DNA of 64,000 bases from Phycisphaerae bacterium (lineage in GTDB: Bacteria; Planctomycetota; Phycisphaerae; Sedimentisphaerales; Anaerobacaceae), in contig JAQTLP010000002.1 in assembly GCA_028714855.1 (NCBI GenBank), forward strand, positions 124,001 to 188,000. The letters are read 5' to 3'. Under the pieces are notes generated by a model. The model had not been told where the DNA came from, ran no database searches, and saw only the letters and a program-made list of their open reading frames with translations. Below, piece by piece: positions 26,949 through 35,692 of this stretch. The position numbers and the translations under genes were made by a program. Position 1 is the first letter of the stretch; each line of letters opens with the position of its first letter.

Positions 26949-27160
26949 TGTATTTGTGTGAAAACCACGCAAATACGAGCCTGAAACGCCCCGCGTAGCG
27001 GGGTGATTACGGAATTACAGCAGGGCTTAAAACTTCGGGATTATCGGTCGTTTTCTGGTGAAAACGTCTGGTTTCCCGTGGCAGCCCAATAAAGCTGTGA
27101 TGGCCCTATTTTGCAGGGCAGGCCGGAATAACAATAAAGTTTATCAGGAAAGGTGTAAAA
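26949..27160 (+). promoter_or_regulatory. Untranslated leader of ilvB with hairpins, class unknown
   Basis: The leader contains a strong hairpin CCCCGC-GTA-GCGGGG (26988-27002) and a second GCCCT..AGGGC (27103-27119). No T-box antiterminator core, no run of branched-chain amino-acid codons in a short ORF, and no T-tract after either hairpin was found. Length and structure suggest regulation at the RNA level, but no riboswitch class could be assigned. Confidence 0.4.
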
Positions 27161-28891
27161 ATGAGCCCCAAGTCTCGTTCTGCGGCGGTTTCCGCCGACA
27201 AATCAACATCCAAAGCAGGCGCCCAGATAATCGTCGATACGCTTATCGATTTAGGCGTCGATACGATGTTCGGCTACTGCGGCGGGGTGGTATTGCCCTT
27301 ATTCGACAGGTTATATGATGCTCCGATTCGAGTTATTGTTCCGCGCCACGAGCAAGGCGGCTGTCACATGGCCGATGGTTACGCCCGCGCCAGCGGGAAG
27401 GTCGGCGTAGTTATTGCGACCAGCGGGCCGGGCGCGTGTAATCTTGTTACAGGCCTTGCCACGGCACTGATGGATTCTGTCCCTTTGGTCGCCCTTACGG
27501 GACAGGTTCGCACAGAGCTTATCGGCAACGACGCGTTTCAGGAGGCCGACACGACCGGCATCACGCGATCTGTTACAAAATACAACAGTATTGTTAAGGA
27601 CATTAAAGACCTGTCCCGTGTCATTCATGAGGCATTTTATATTGCTTCTACGTCCCGGCCCGGGCCGGTGCTCGTCGATATACCGGTTGATATTCAGGTC
27701 GCCAGATACGAGGCGGACGGGCCGGTCAAGATGGACCTGCCCGGCTATAAAGTTCAGACCAAGGGACATACGAGGCAGATATCAGCGACAGCGGCGGCGA
27801 TAAACAAGTCGGAAAAGCCGGTGCTTTACGTCGGCGGCGGAGTTGTAACAGCCAACGCAAGCGAGGAATTAAGGGCGCTGGCACAGAAGGCGCATCTGCC
27901 GGTAACGATGACGCTCATGGGATTGGGCGCCTTTGACCAGAACAGCCCTGAGTCGCTGGATATGCTGGGGATGCACGGCTCGGCTTACGCTAATTACGCC
28001 GTTCAAGAATGCGATCTGCTGATCGCCATAGGCGCCCGTTTCGACGACAGGGTTACCGGAAAAGTCAAAACCTTTGCCCCGAACGCGAAGATAATCCATA
28101 TCGATATCGACCCGACGAGCATTTCGAAGAATGTCATTGTGGACATTCCCGTCGTAGGCGATGCGAAATATATACTGACCGAGCTTCTCAAGGAAGTCGA
28201 GTTCCGCGAGAGGGCTGCGTGGTTTAAAAGAATAGCCGAGTGGAAGAAAAAGCTTCCCTTTACCTACGACAAGAAAGTATCAACGATTAAGCCGCAGTAT
28301 GTTATCGAGGAGCTTTGCCGTCAGACTAAAGGCGAAGCGATTGTAACCACCGGCGTCGGACAAAATCAGATGTGGGCGGCCCAATTTTTCAAATTCAGCA
28401 GGCCTCGCCAATTCATAAGCTCCGGCGGTCTGGGGACAATGGGTTATGGTCTGCCTGCGGCAATAGGCGCCCAGATAGCGAGGCCGGACGCGACCGTTAT
28501 CGATATCGACGGCGACCACAGTTTTAATATGACGATGACGGAATTGGCGACGGCGGTCGAGCACAAGCTGCCCATTAAGGTTTGCATACTGAATAACGGG
28601 TATATGGGTATGCCGCGTCAGTGGCAGGAGCTTTTCTACGGCAAGAGGTATTCGTGCAGCTGCCTGCAGAATCCCAATTACGCAGACGTTGCGAAAGCAC
28701 TCGGTGCAGCCGGAGAGACTGTCGAGAAAAAGGCGGACGTTCCGAAGGCCATCGAGAAGCTGCTCGCGGAAAAGCGGCCCTGCGTTTTTGACTTTAGAAT
28801 CGAGCGAGAGGAAAATGTTTGGCCGATGGTTGCGGCCGGTAAAAGCCTGAACGAGATGGACGGGCTTGATATACTGGAAAGTATGGCTTAA
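27161..28891 (+). CDS. ilvB: Acetolactate synthase large (catalytic) subunit
   Basis: ThDP- and FAD-dependent enzyme that condenses two pyruvates (or pyruvate with 2-oxobutyrate) in valine, leucine and isoleucine synthesis. The Pyr domain has FGYCGGVVLPLFD and RHEQGGCHMADGYARASG with the catalytic Glu; the PP domain has GLGTMGYGLPAAIGAQ and the ThDP/Mg motif from GDHSFNMTMTEL to LNNGYMG. GDH replaces the commoner GDG at the start of that motif. 576 residues is full length. About 20 disordered residues precede the core. AGGAAAGG upstream of the ATG serves as Shine-Dalgarno. ilvN follows after 44 bp. Confidence 0.95.
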   Translation: MSPKSRSAAVSADKSTSKAGAQIIVDTLIDLGVDTMFGYCGGVVLPLFDRLYDAPIRVIVPRHEQGGCHMADGYARASGKVGVVIATSGPGACNLVTGLATALMDSVPLVALTGQVRTELIGNDAFQEADTTGITRSVTKYNSIVKDIKDLSRVIHEAFYIASTSRPGPVLVDIPVDIQVARYEADGPVKMDLPGYKVQTKGHTRQISATAAAINKSEKPVLYVGGGVVTANASEELRALAQKAHLPVTMTLMGLGAFDQNSPESLDMLGMHGSAYANYAVQECDLLIAIGARFDDRVTGKVKTFAPNAKIIHIDIDPTSISKNVIVDIPVVGDAKYILTELLKEVEFRERAAWFKRIAEWKKKLPFTYDKKVSTIKPQYVIEELCRQTKGEAIVTTGVGQNQMWAAQFFKFSRPRQFISSGGLGTMGYGLPAAIGAQIARPDATVIDIDGDHSFNMTMTELATAVEHKLPIKVCILNNGYMGMPRQWQELFYGKRYSCSCLQNPNYADVAKALGAAGETVEKKADVPKAIEKLLAEKRPCVFDFRIEREENVWPMVAAGKSLNEMDGLDILESMA

Positions 28892-28935
28892 ACGATTGAT
28901 GATTGATTATTGAAGATGATGCGTGAGGCGCAAGT

Positions 28936-29430
28936 ATGAAACACATAATAAGTGCACTGGTTGAAAATAAGCCCGGCGTTTTGGCGCACGTTGCGGGTAT
29001 GTTCGCCGCACGGGCGTTCAATATCGATTCACTTGTCGTCGGCCGAACCGAGGACCCGAAGCTGAGCCGAATGACGATTGTTGTTGTCGGCGACGACAGG
29101 GTCGTAGAGCAGGTCAGAAAACAACTGGCCAAGATTGTTCCTGTTGTTAAGGTCCAGGATTTTGCCGGTCAGCCGATGGTGGCCCGCGACCTGATGCTTA
29201 TAACAATCTCTGCGCCGGCGGACAAACGACCGGAAATTTTATCTTTGATAGAAATGTTCAAGGGCAGGGTGGTTGACATCAGCACCAAGCAGTTAATGGT
29301 GGAGGTCAGCGGCCCTGAGAGCAAGATTGAGGCCTTCATTGATGCGTGCAAACCATACGGCATCAAAAATGTGGCAAGAACCGGAACAATCGCGATGCCG
29401 CGGCAGGGACAGGCGGAAGTGAAATCTTAG
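28936..29430 (+). CDS. ilvN: Acetolactate synthase small (regulatory) subunit
   Basis: The 164-residue regulatory partner of IlvB that confers valine feedback inhibition. The N-terminal ACT domain reads MKHIISALVENKPGVLAHVAGMF with the effector-loop glycine and the following RAFNIDSLVVGRTED; the second half (RDLMLITISAPADKRPEI) is the C-terminal domain typical of IlvN. Gene order ilvB-ilvN is the usual one. No ilvC or leu genes are seen after it; psd follows. Confidence 0.95.
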   Translation: MKHIISALVENKPGVLAHVAGMFAARAFNIDSLVVGRTEDPKLSRMTIVVVGDDRVVEQVRKQLAKIVPVVKVQDFAGQPMVARDLMLITISAPADKRPEILSLIEMFKGRVVDISTKQLMVEVSGPESKIEAFIDACKPYGIKNVARTGTIAMPRQGQAEVKS

Positions 29431-29481
29431 CGCCGGCTTTTTTATTGATTGCCCTCAGACCGGTGATTATGATGTTTGCGT

Positions 29482-30183
29482 ATGAGAGTTCCGTTGACTA
29501 AATACGGCTGGCCGGAGGTGGTCATTTACCCGGCGATAATACTTGGGGGGATGATTCTTGTCTCCAGTCTCCCTTGCCTTACTCCTCGTTTGAGTATCTG
29601 GGCTGTCATCTCTATAGAAGTCGTTCTGGTCGCCCTGCTGGTGTGGGTTTTATCGTTCTTCCGGGACCCTTACAGGGTTTGTCCGAAAGAAACGAGCCTG
29701 CTGCTTTCACCGGCTGACGGCAGAGTAACCGATGTCGAGATTGTCGAAGAAAATGACTTCATCTGCGGGCGCGCCGTCAAAATCGGAATATTTTTGAGTA
29801 TTTTTAATGTGCACATTAATCGCTCGCCTTGCAATGCAAAAGTTGCGAGAATCCGCCATAAAAAAGGGCGATATAAAAACGCCGCCAGAGCGGAATCAGG
29901 GCAGGTTAATGAGTCCAACAGCCTTTATATAATCAGGACCAACAGCCCTGAAGACAAGCTGATTGTGCGGCAAATCAGCGGCGCAATAGCCCGTCGAATC
30001 GTATGTGCCGCAAAAGAGGGGCAAGAATTAAGTGGCGGTGAGAAATTCGGGATGATAAAATTCGGCTCCAGAACGGAACTGTATGTGCCCGCCCGTGGAA
30101 ATATAAAGTGTCTGGTTGAACCAGGCGATAAAGTCAAGGCCGGGCTGACGCCGCTTATAAGGTATGAAGGGGCCCCGTCTTAG
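29482..30183 (+). CDS. psd: Phosphatidylserine decarboxylase (short form)
   Basis: Makes phosphatidylethanolamine from phosphatidylserine. Two N-terminal hydrophobic segments anchor the 233-residue protein in the inner membrane. Conserved elements: FFRDPYR, LLSPADGRV, FNVHINRSP and, near residue 194, GMIKFGSRTEL, whose Gly-Ser bond is the expected self-cleavage site that creates the pyruvoyl group. ATG 29482 is preferred to TTG 29476. pssA starts 13 bp after the stop, so the two PE-synthesis steps are coupled. Confidence 0.93.
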   Translation: MRVPLTKYGWPEVVIYPAIILGGMILVSSLPCLTPRLSIWAVISIEVVLVALLVWVLSFFRDPYRVCPKETSLLLSPADGRVTDVEIVEENDFICGRAVKIGIFLSIFNVHINRSPCNAKVARIRHKKGRYKNAARAESGQVNESNSLYIIRTNSPEDKLIVRQISGAIARRIVCAAKEGQELSGGEKFGMIKFGSRTELYVPARGNIKCLVEPGDKVKAGLTPLIRYEGAPS

Positions 30184-30196
30184 GGGAAACCAATTT

Positions 30197-31174
30197 ATGA
30201 CCCGATTAAAAACTCAGGCTGCCAAAGAAAGTTTGCTTCGGCGGGTGCGCAGACAGAGACTGAAATACATCACCGTCCTGCCGTCGCTGGTAACAATTCT
30301 AAACGGCGTATGCGGCTTTGCGGCCATTGTTTTTGCCAGCAAGGGTGTTTCCGCCGGCATTAACCATTTTTCCTATCACAGGATTACGCTGCCGTATTTT
30401 GCCATGTCTGGTTATATGATACTGCTGGCGATGATCGCCGATGTTCTGGACGGGCGTCTGGCCCGAATGAGCAAGAACACATCCAGCTTCGGCGGCCAGC
30501 TCGACAGCCTCTGTGACATAATCAGCTTCGGGGTGGCACCGGCATTTTTGATGCTAAAAGTTCTCGAATATAAATTGGGAAGTTTTGCCGTGTACAATCC
30601 GGGCTTTGTGAATTTTCTGCAGCGTTTCATCTGGCTGGTGGCAGCGTCATATATAAGCTGCGCAACCATTCGACTGGCCAGGTTCAATGTGGAGAACGAG
30701 GAGGACGAATCCGCCCACATGAGTTTCATAGGCCTGCCGACCCCTGCTGCTGCCGGGGTGGTAGTGAGTATAGTACTATTCCATCAGGAAACACTACTGG
30801 AGCTTTCAGCCGGAAACAGCATGGCTTATGCTATCTGTGAAGACGCTATTCTTTACGCCCTGCCGCTGCTGGTTCTTGGGGTGGCGGCGCTGATGGTCAG
30901 CAGGATTCGATATCCGCATATCCTGAACCAATATATAAAGGGCAAAAAACCTTTCGCACATTTTATCAGAGCGCTGTTGTTTCTCGGTTTGATTATCTGG
31001 AGCAGGCAGGCGGCCCTGGTATTGATTTTCTGCAGTTTTGCAGCAAGCGGTTTTCTGAAATGGTTTTATTGCAGAGTAATCCGCAGGAAAAGTTATTCGG
31101 CCTTGTCGGCCGAACCGCCCGCTATGATGGCTGCCAGCCGAGGCCCAAAGTCTGCGGGGGACGGTAGTGATTAG
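30197..31174 (+). CDS. pssA: CDP-diacylglycerol--serine O-phosphatidyltransferase
   Basis: Membrane-bound phosphatidylserine synthase of the CDP-alcohol phosphotransferase family. The signature DG-x2-AR-x8-G-x3-D-x3-D is complete: DVLDGRLARMSKNTSSFGG then QLDSLCD (around residues 82-107), followed by ISFGVAPA typical of the PssA branch. Several transmembrane segments follow. 325 residues is longer than the 240-260 residue minimum because of a C-terminal helical extension. ATG 30197 (AGGGG upstream) is preferred to an in-frame ATG at 30164 inside psd. Works with psd. Confidence 0.93.
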   Translation: MTRLKTQAAKESLLRRVRRQRLKYITVLPSLVTILNGVCGFAAIVFASKGVSAGINHFSYHRITLPYFAMSGYMILLAMIADVLDGRLARMSKNTSSFGGQLDSLCDIISFGVAPAFLMLKVLEYKLGSFAVYNPGFVNFLQRFIWLVAASYISCATIRLARFNVENEEDESAHMSFIGLPTPAAAGVVVSIVLFHQETLLELSAGNSMAYAICEDAILYALPLLVLGVAALMVSRIRYPHILNQYIKGKKPFAHFIRALLFLGLIIWSRQAALVLIFCSFAASGFLKWFYCRVIRRKSYSALSAEPPAMMAASRGPKSAGDGSD

Positions 31175-31200
31175 CCGGCATTAGCAGCGGGTACAAACTT

Positions 31201-32121
31201 CTAACGAGGTGAACCTACTATCTGGAAATCCCGCCCCTCAGGGGTACCTTGGTTTATCTGATAATAATACTCCGCAACACTGCAGAGCCGCCGCAAAACC
31301 TGCCGGCCTTCAGGGCTTGCTTCCAGGCCGACAATCCTCAGGCCAAGACATATACTATTCCCGCCTGCCGTCGGCAGGATGCTCCTAATCTGGGCATTGA
31401 ACATCAACGGCATTTCATAGGGCATAGGCGTAAATCGCAGCCCGATAAACTGCCCTCTTTTGAAGTCTGGTTTTTGCCCGGCGTCAACTAAAATCTGCAG
31501 GCCGCCGGCAGAGATGTCCATAAGCTTACCCTGCCAATACATCCGGCAAGAATCTGAGGTCTGGGTTGCCCCCTTGTCTTCTGTTGAAGACACAAGAGAG
31601 GACTGCGTTTCGGCCATCGCTCCGTCGCCATAACTTGGGAGCGTCGGCGACTCCTCCGTATAGCGGCAATGCCACAGCATCACTTTCACCTTCAAAGAAC
31701 TGGGCACACCAACACGGAAATAACTTCTTCTCTGTATCAGCTCAATTCGCTCCGGCAGCACAAGCGCTATCGTCGGCCCGCTTGCCGGTTCTGTTGAGGG
31801 CCGGACAGCCACCACAGTTGTCTCGAAAATGAACTTGCCGTATCCATACTTCAGCGATATACCGACCGGCTGATGAACCTGGATGTTTATCGAAGGCGGT
31901 TTCTGGGTCGGCATTAGGCGAGACTTCCGCAAAATGGAACCTATTTTCCTTGGCGAGACCTGGACATCCAGATTGTTTTCTCCAAGGCTGGTCAGCAACA
32001 CCTTCGCAACATGCCATTTATCTTTGGACAGGTATGACAGAACGGCAGGAGTTTTTTTCTCGATTACTGTCCGCAAAATTTCCCTCGGTTCAGCTCTACT
32101 TAGGATTGCTAGTTCGTTCAT
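31201..32121 (-). CDS. PilZ-domain protein, YcgR-like c-di-GMP receptor
   Basis: A 306-residue protein with an N-terminal YcgR/FlgZ-like beta domain and a C-terminal PilZ domain. The two PilZ c-di-GMP contacts are present: the Arg-rich element IQRRSYFRVGV and DISAGGLQILV (D-x-S-x-x-G). An insertion of roughly 45 Ser/Thr/Glu-rich residues separates them, longer than in YcgR. It should respond to c-di-GMP and control motility, adhesion or secretion, but no partner is encoded nearby. ATG 32121 is chosen because a run of Gs lies just upstream; a longer reading from 32244 lacks a binding site. Confidence 0.82.
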   Translation of the reverse strand: MNELAILSRAEPREILRTVIEKKTPAVLSYLSKDKWHVAKVLLTSLGENNLDVQVSPRKIGSILRKSRLMPTQKPPSINIQVHQPVGISLKYGYGKFIFETTVVAVRPSTEPASGPTIALVLPERIELIQRRSYFRVGVPSSLKVKVMLWHCRYTEESPTLPSYGDGAMAETQSSLVSSTEDKGATQTSDSCRMYWQGKLMDISAGGLQILVDAGQKPDFKRGQFIGLRFTPMPYEMPLMFNAQIRSILPTAGGNSICLGLRIVGLEASPEGRQVLRRLCSVAEYYYQINQGTPEGRDFQIVGSPR

Positions 32122-32360
32122 ATAGGCCCCCCTATTGAAACGTTTTAAGAATCTGGTTTCGTCGTTAAACAAGGGCTTTTTTAGAATTCCAACAACCATA
32201 TTGGACGTAAGCTCCCTTTTTGAATTATATATATAAATCGGCAATAAACCGCTTTGGTTTTAGACAAAATGCAGCATCTTTCCACCGGCTGGGATAAATT
32301 TGCCTATATTGGCAGTTGTCCGTGGACAGTAGGTCGTTGCAAAATGCTTCTTAGTCGTAT

Positions 32361-33869
32361 ATGCTTGCTCTATCTATGAACGGAACTTATGAAACAAGAA
32401 GACATTTGGTGCAAAAAATGGTGTTTTTTGGCCTTTTTATTGCGGTTCTGCTGATAGCCTACTTTATAGTCATCTGGCGGTCTGCCATTGTGCTCTCGGA
32501 ACCGATAGAATTAAATTGTGCCAGTTTATCGGTCTGTATCCCGGCAGGGAACGGCTGGCGAAGCGAAAAACAATGGAAATATCAGCAAAATACCTTCGCT
32601 TTGGATAGTTTTTTCAACCCCAGCCCCGGCAGCATAACCGCCATAGTCTCCTGCCGATACACCCTGGCAGCTATGGAGACTACTCCGGAGGCGCTGTTTG
32701 AGGAAAAGGTTTCTGCGATTAGCGGGTCAAAAATCGTAAAAACAGGCCGAATCGAAACGGGCAACCCGACGGGTTCCTCCGCTGCAAAAGACCAGCAAAA
32801 CAGGAGCTTGCCCATTATTGAATGGGCGCATATAGAAGGGTCAAAAGCGTCATTCGATATGTTTTTCGGCACCGTGCAGCTGCCAAACAACCGCCGGCTT
32901 GATATCGAAGTGTATCAAGATATGGGTGACATAGGCTTGGCCGAGGATATTTTCAAATCCGTCACTGAGAGTTTAAAACTCACGGATAACCAGCTGCTCG
33001 AAGCAGGCAGCAAAATTATCGCAGAAATTAAAAGTAAGGGACTCGACAGTTTTTCGGCTTATGCCGGTAAAAAACAGAAGGACCAGGAAAACTTCTTTCT
33101 TGTTAAGGACGCCGGAGGTCGCGCCGTCGGATTTATAATGGAGGCGATGGGCCCTAACAAACAAAAACAGTTCGCAGCGTGGAGTTATTACTACATTCGC
33201 GGGCGGTACGAATATAAGCAGATAACATTTTTTCAAAGCGGAAACAATCTTGATGAGTTCGCCTGGAAAAGCGAGACCAGCGGTCCGGGCGGAAGAAGAG
33301 GCGCCGAAGTAGTCCTGGATAAAGACGGGATTATGACCGTTAGTGAATTCGGCCTGCGGGCCGAAGAGAGCAATTACCAAATCGGCCCTGCGGCGATACC
33401 GGATGTCCTGGATAAGTTTCTCTTCAGCCAAATGCTCGACAGTGACCAGAAAGAAATCTCTGTGGATATAATTGAGGCCGATGGTAAAATTACACCGGTG
33501 CTTATTTCCAGAATAGAAGCGGGACCTTCCGCTGCTTCGCCTGCAGCATCGGCTCGCGCCAATAAAGGCGGAGGCGGGAAAAATCGAAGCAGCGGAGTTG
33601 ATGCTGCCCTGGAAGAAGCCGCCTATGTATTCAGGATGGACCTCTTGGACGGCCGGGGCTTTTACCAGCAAGTGTATCTTGACGACCAGAGGCAAATTTC
33701 GAGAATATTATTGCAGCAGGAAAGCACCTATACTTTTGAACGCACCGATGCTGAAAATATACTGAGCGAATTCCCTGAACAGGGCCATATTTTACAAAAG
33801 AAGGACAAAATACTGGAGCAGAGCCAGCTGCAGGAAAACGGCGAACAGCAGCCGGCTGCCAGTTATTGA
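32361..33869 (+). CDS. Unknown membrane-anchored protein
   Basis: I do not recognise this 502-residue protein. A single hydrophobic segment (about residues 20-42: MVFFGLFIAVLLIAYFIVIW) anchors a large, probably extracytoplasmic, mixed alpha/beta domain. A Ser/Ala/Gly-rich low-complexity stretch (about residues 388-415) separates a last globular part, and the C terminus is Gln/Glu-rich. It lies 12 bp before trxB, which suggests cotranscription with a thioredoxin-reductase-like enzyme. ATG 32361 and ATG 32376 are both possible; neither has a clear ribosome-binding site. Confidence 0.7.
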   Translation: MLALSMNGTYETRRHLVQKMVFFGLFIAVLLIAYFIVIWRSAIVLSEPIELNCASLSVCIPAGNGWRSEKQWKYQQNTFALDSFFNPSPGSITAIVSCRYTLAAMETTPEALFEEKVSAISGSKIVKTGRIETGNPTGSSAAKDQQNRSLPIIEWAHIEGSKASFDMFFGTVQLPNNRRLDIEVYQDMGDIGLAEDIFKSVTESLKLTDNQLLEAGSKIIAEIKSKGLDSFSAYAGKKQKDQENFFLVKDAGGRAVGFIMEAMGPNKQKQFAAWSYYYIRGRYEYKQITFFQSGNNLDEFAWKSETSGPGGRRGAEVVLDKDGIMTVSEFGLRAEESNYQIGPAAIPDVLDKFLFSQMLDSDQKEISVDIIEADGKITPVLISRIEAGPSAASPAASARANKGGGGKNRSSGVDAALEEAAYVFRMDLLDGRGFYQQVYLDDQRQISRILLQQESTYTFERTDAENILSEFPEQGHILQKKDKILEQSQLQENGEQQPAASY

Positions 33870-33881
33870 AAGGTATTTTCT

Positions 33882-34877
33882 ATGTCGGAGCGTTATGATT
33901 GCATCATAATAGGAGCGGGCCCGGCAGGCCTGAGCGCGGCGCTTTATGCCGCCCGCGACAGATTGAAAACGTTAGTGCTCGAAAAGCTTGTCCCCGGCGG
34001 GCAAATCAACACCACCGACAGGATAGAAAACTATCCCGGCATCGAACGCATAGACGGCCCGGGTTTGATTGAACAAATGCAGAAGCAGGCCGTGACCTTC
34101 GGAGCGGAAATAAAAACCAGCAGCGAAGTTACCTCTTTGAAAAAATTGAATGACGGCAATATCGAGATTAGCTGCGACAGAGATAAGTTCATAACAAGGG
34201 CCGTCATTCTGACGCCCGGCAGCGATTATCGCAGGCTCGGCGTTCCAGGCGAAGAGGAATTCCGCAACGCCGGTGCAGGCGTCAGCTATTGCGGGACATG
34301 TGATGCCCCGTTCTTTAAAGAAAAGCAGGTTGTTTCCATCGGAGGGGGCAATACCGCGCTTGAAGAAACGCTGCACCTGACCAAATTCGCCGCCAAGGTA
34401 ACGCTGATACACCGCAGGAACGAGTTCAGGGCGACCAAAGTTTTGCAGGAAGAAATCCAGGCCAAAGCGAACGAGCCGAATTCCAATTTGATTATAAAAT
34501 ACAGCACCGTCGCAACCGCTATCGAGGGCAAAGGAAAAGTCCAGTCAATCAGGCTCAAAAATACAAAAGCCGGCGAAGAAGAAAATTATAGCTGTGACGG
34601 CGTATTCATATTTGTGGGTATGGTGCCGAACACAAGCTTTCTTAAAGGCTTTGTGGAGCTGACCGGGAACGGGTTTATTAAGTGTGACTGCGCCTATCTC
34701 CGCACAAACGTGCCCGGCGTATTCGCTGCCGGCGACTGCAGAGTCGGAGCGGCTATGCAGTTAGCTACAGCGGTCGGCGACGGAGTCCTTACGGCAATGA
34801 TGCTGAAACAATATTTCAGAGACCCTAAATGGTGGAACGAAACCGTCAGCGATGTGCTTCAGCCGGGCGGATGGTAA
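33882..34877 (+). CDS. trxB: Thioredoxin-disulfide reductase
   Basis: A 331-residue NADPH-dependent flavoenzyme. The FAD-binding site IIGAGPAGLSAALYAARD lies at the N terminus, the redox-active CxxC is CGTCD near residues 137-140, the NADPH-binding motif is SIGGGNTALEE, and FAAGDCR closes the FAD site. CGTCDAPFF differs from the E. coli CATCDGFF but keeps both cysteines. It reduces thioredoxin or a similar small disulfide protein; no thioredoxin gene is adjacent. The stop is followed after 3 bp by the M50 protease gene. Confidence 0.93.
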   Translation: MSERYDCIIIGAGPAGLSAALYAARDRLKTLVLEKLVPGGQINTTDRIENYPGIERIDGPGLIEQMQKQAVTFGAEIKTSSEVTSLKKLNDGNIEISCDRDKFITRAVILTPGSDYRRLGVPGEEEFRNAGAGVSYCGTCDAPFFKEKQVVSIGGGNTALEETLHLTKFAAKVTLIHRRNEFRATKVLQEEIQAKANEPNSNLIIKYSTVATAIEGKGKVQSIRLKNTKAGEEENYSCDGVFIFVGMVPNTSFLKGFVELTGNGFIKCDCAYLRTNVPGVFAAGDCRVGAAMQLATAVGDGVLTAMMLKQYFRDPKWWNETVSDVLQPGGW

Positions 34878-34880
34878 GCG

Positions 34881-35579
34881 ATGGATTATATTGCTCTGGG
34901 AATGATTTGGTATGTAGTTTTCATAATTTCCGTGACTTTTCACGAGGCGTGTCACGGGTTTGCCGCCATAAAGCTGGGCGACCCCACAGCTTATCATCAC
35001 GGTTTGGTCACCACAGACCCTGTACCGCATATTAAAAGAAGCCCTTTCGGCATGATAATCGTTCCGATACTCTCATTTTTGCTTTCCGGCTGGATGATAG
35101 GCTGGGCCAGCACGCCGGTCGACCCATACTGGGTGCGGAACAACAGGCGGAAGGCGGCCCTGATGTCCCTGGCCGGTCCGGCCGCGAATTTGATTCTTGT
35201 TTTTATGGCGGCAGCGATAATCCACGGCGGTATCTATCTTGGCTTTTTTCACGCCCCCGAATCAATTACTTTCACGCATGTTACCGAAGCGGAGACCGCA
35301 GGGTGGGCAAACTCCGCGGCGATAGTAGTAAGCATTCTCTTTTCGCTAAACCTGATTTTGCTGGTTTTCAACCTGATTCCATTACCGCCCCTTGACGGAA
35401 GTAATGTGCTTTTGTTTTTTCTAAGCAACGAGGCCGCGGAACGCTATGAAAGCCTTCTGCATCATCCGACGTACGGAGTGATTGGGCTGATCATTGCCTG
35501 GCAGGTTTTTGGCTCTGTCTTTGTCCCGATACATACACTGGCTCTAAATATACTCTATCCAGGAGCATGGTATCATTAG
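34881..35579 (+). CDS. Site-2-type M50 zinc metalloprotease family membrane protein
   Basis: A 232-residue intramembrane peptidase-like protein. The zinc motif HEACH (HExxH) lies in the first membrane segment near residue 21 and the second half of the site, NLIPLPPLDG (N-x2-P-x4-LDG), near residue 170, between roughly five transmembrane segments. Loop HDPT/GDPTAYHHG follows the first motif as in the short M50 (S2P-like, rhomboid-neighbour) branch. It has no PDZ domain, so it is not an RseP. Substrates are unknown. It begins 3 bp after trxB. Confidence 0.87.
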   Translation: MDYIALGMIWYVVFIISVTFHEACHGFAAIKLGDPTAYHHGLVTTDPVPHIKRSPFGMIIVPILSFLLSGWMIGWASTPVDPYWVRNNRRKAALMSLAGPAANLILVFMAAAIIHGGIYLGFFHAPESITFTHVTEAETAGWANSAAIVVSILFSLNLILLVFNLIPLPPLDGSNVLLFFLSNEAAERYESLLHHPTYGVIGLIIAWQVFGSVFVPIHTLALNILYPGAWYH

Positions 35580-35626
35580 GCTGGTGCGTGCAATCTTTTA
35601 AATCGCCGGCGGAAAACATAAAAGTG

Positions 35627-35655
35627 TTGATAAAAGCTCGAAACCGCAATATGCT
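35627..35655 (+). promoter_or_regulatory. Possible promoter for the aldo/keto reductase-purB-pyrE group
   Basis: TTGATA (35627-35632) and TATGCT (35650-35655) are separated by 17 nt, in the 113-bp gap before the aldo/keto reductase gene. The -10 element has four of six consensus bases, so this is only a candidate. Confidence 0.35.
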
Positions 35656-35692
35656 ATTTTGATAAAAGTGGGAGCTTTTCGTAAGTCTGGTT

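Noticed and set aside
26949-27160. T-box riboswitch or branched-chain amino-acid attenuator before ilvB
   Set aside because: No T-box antiterminator core, no terminator T-tract and no short ORF rich in Ile, Leu or Val codons.
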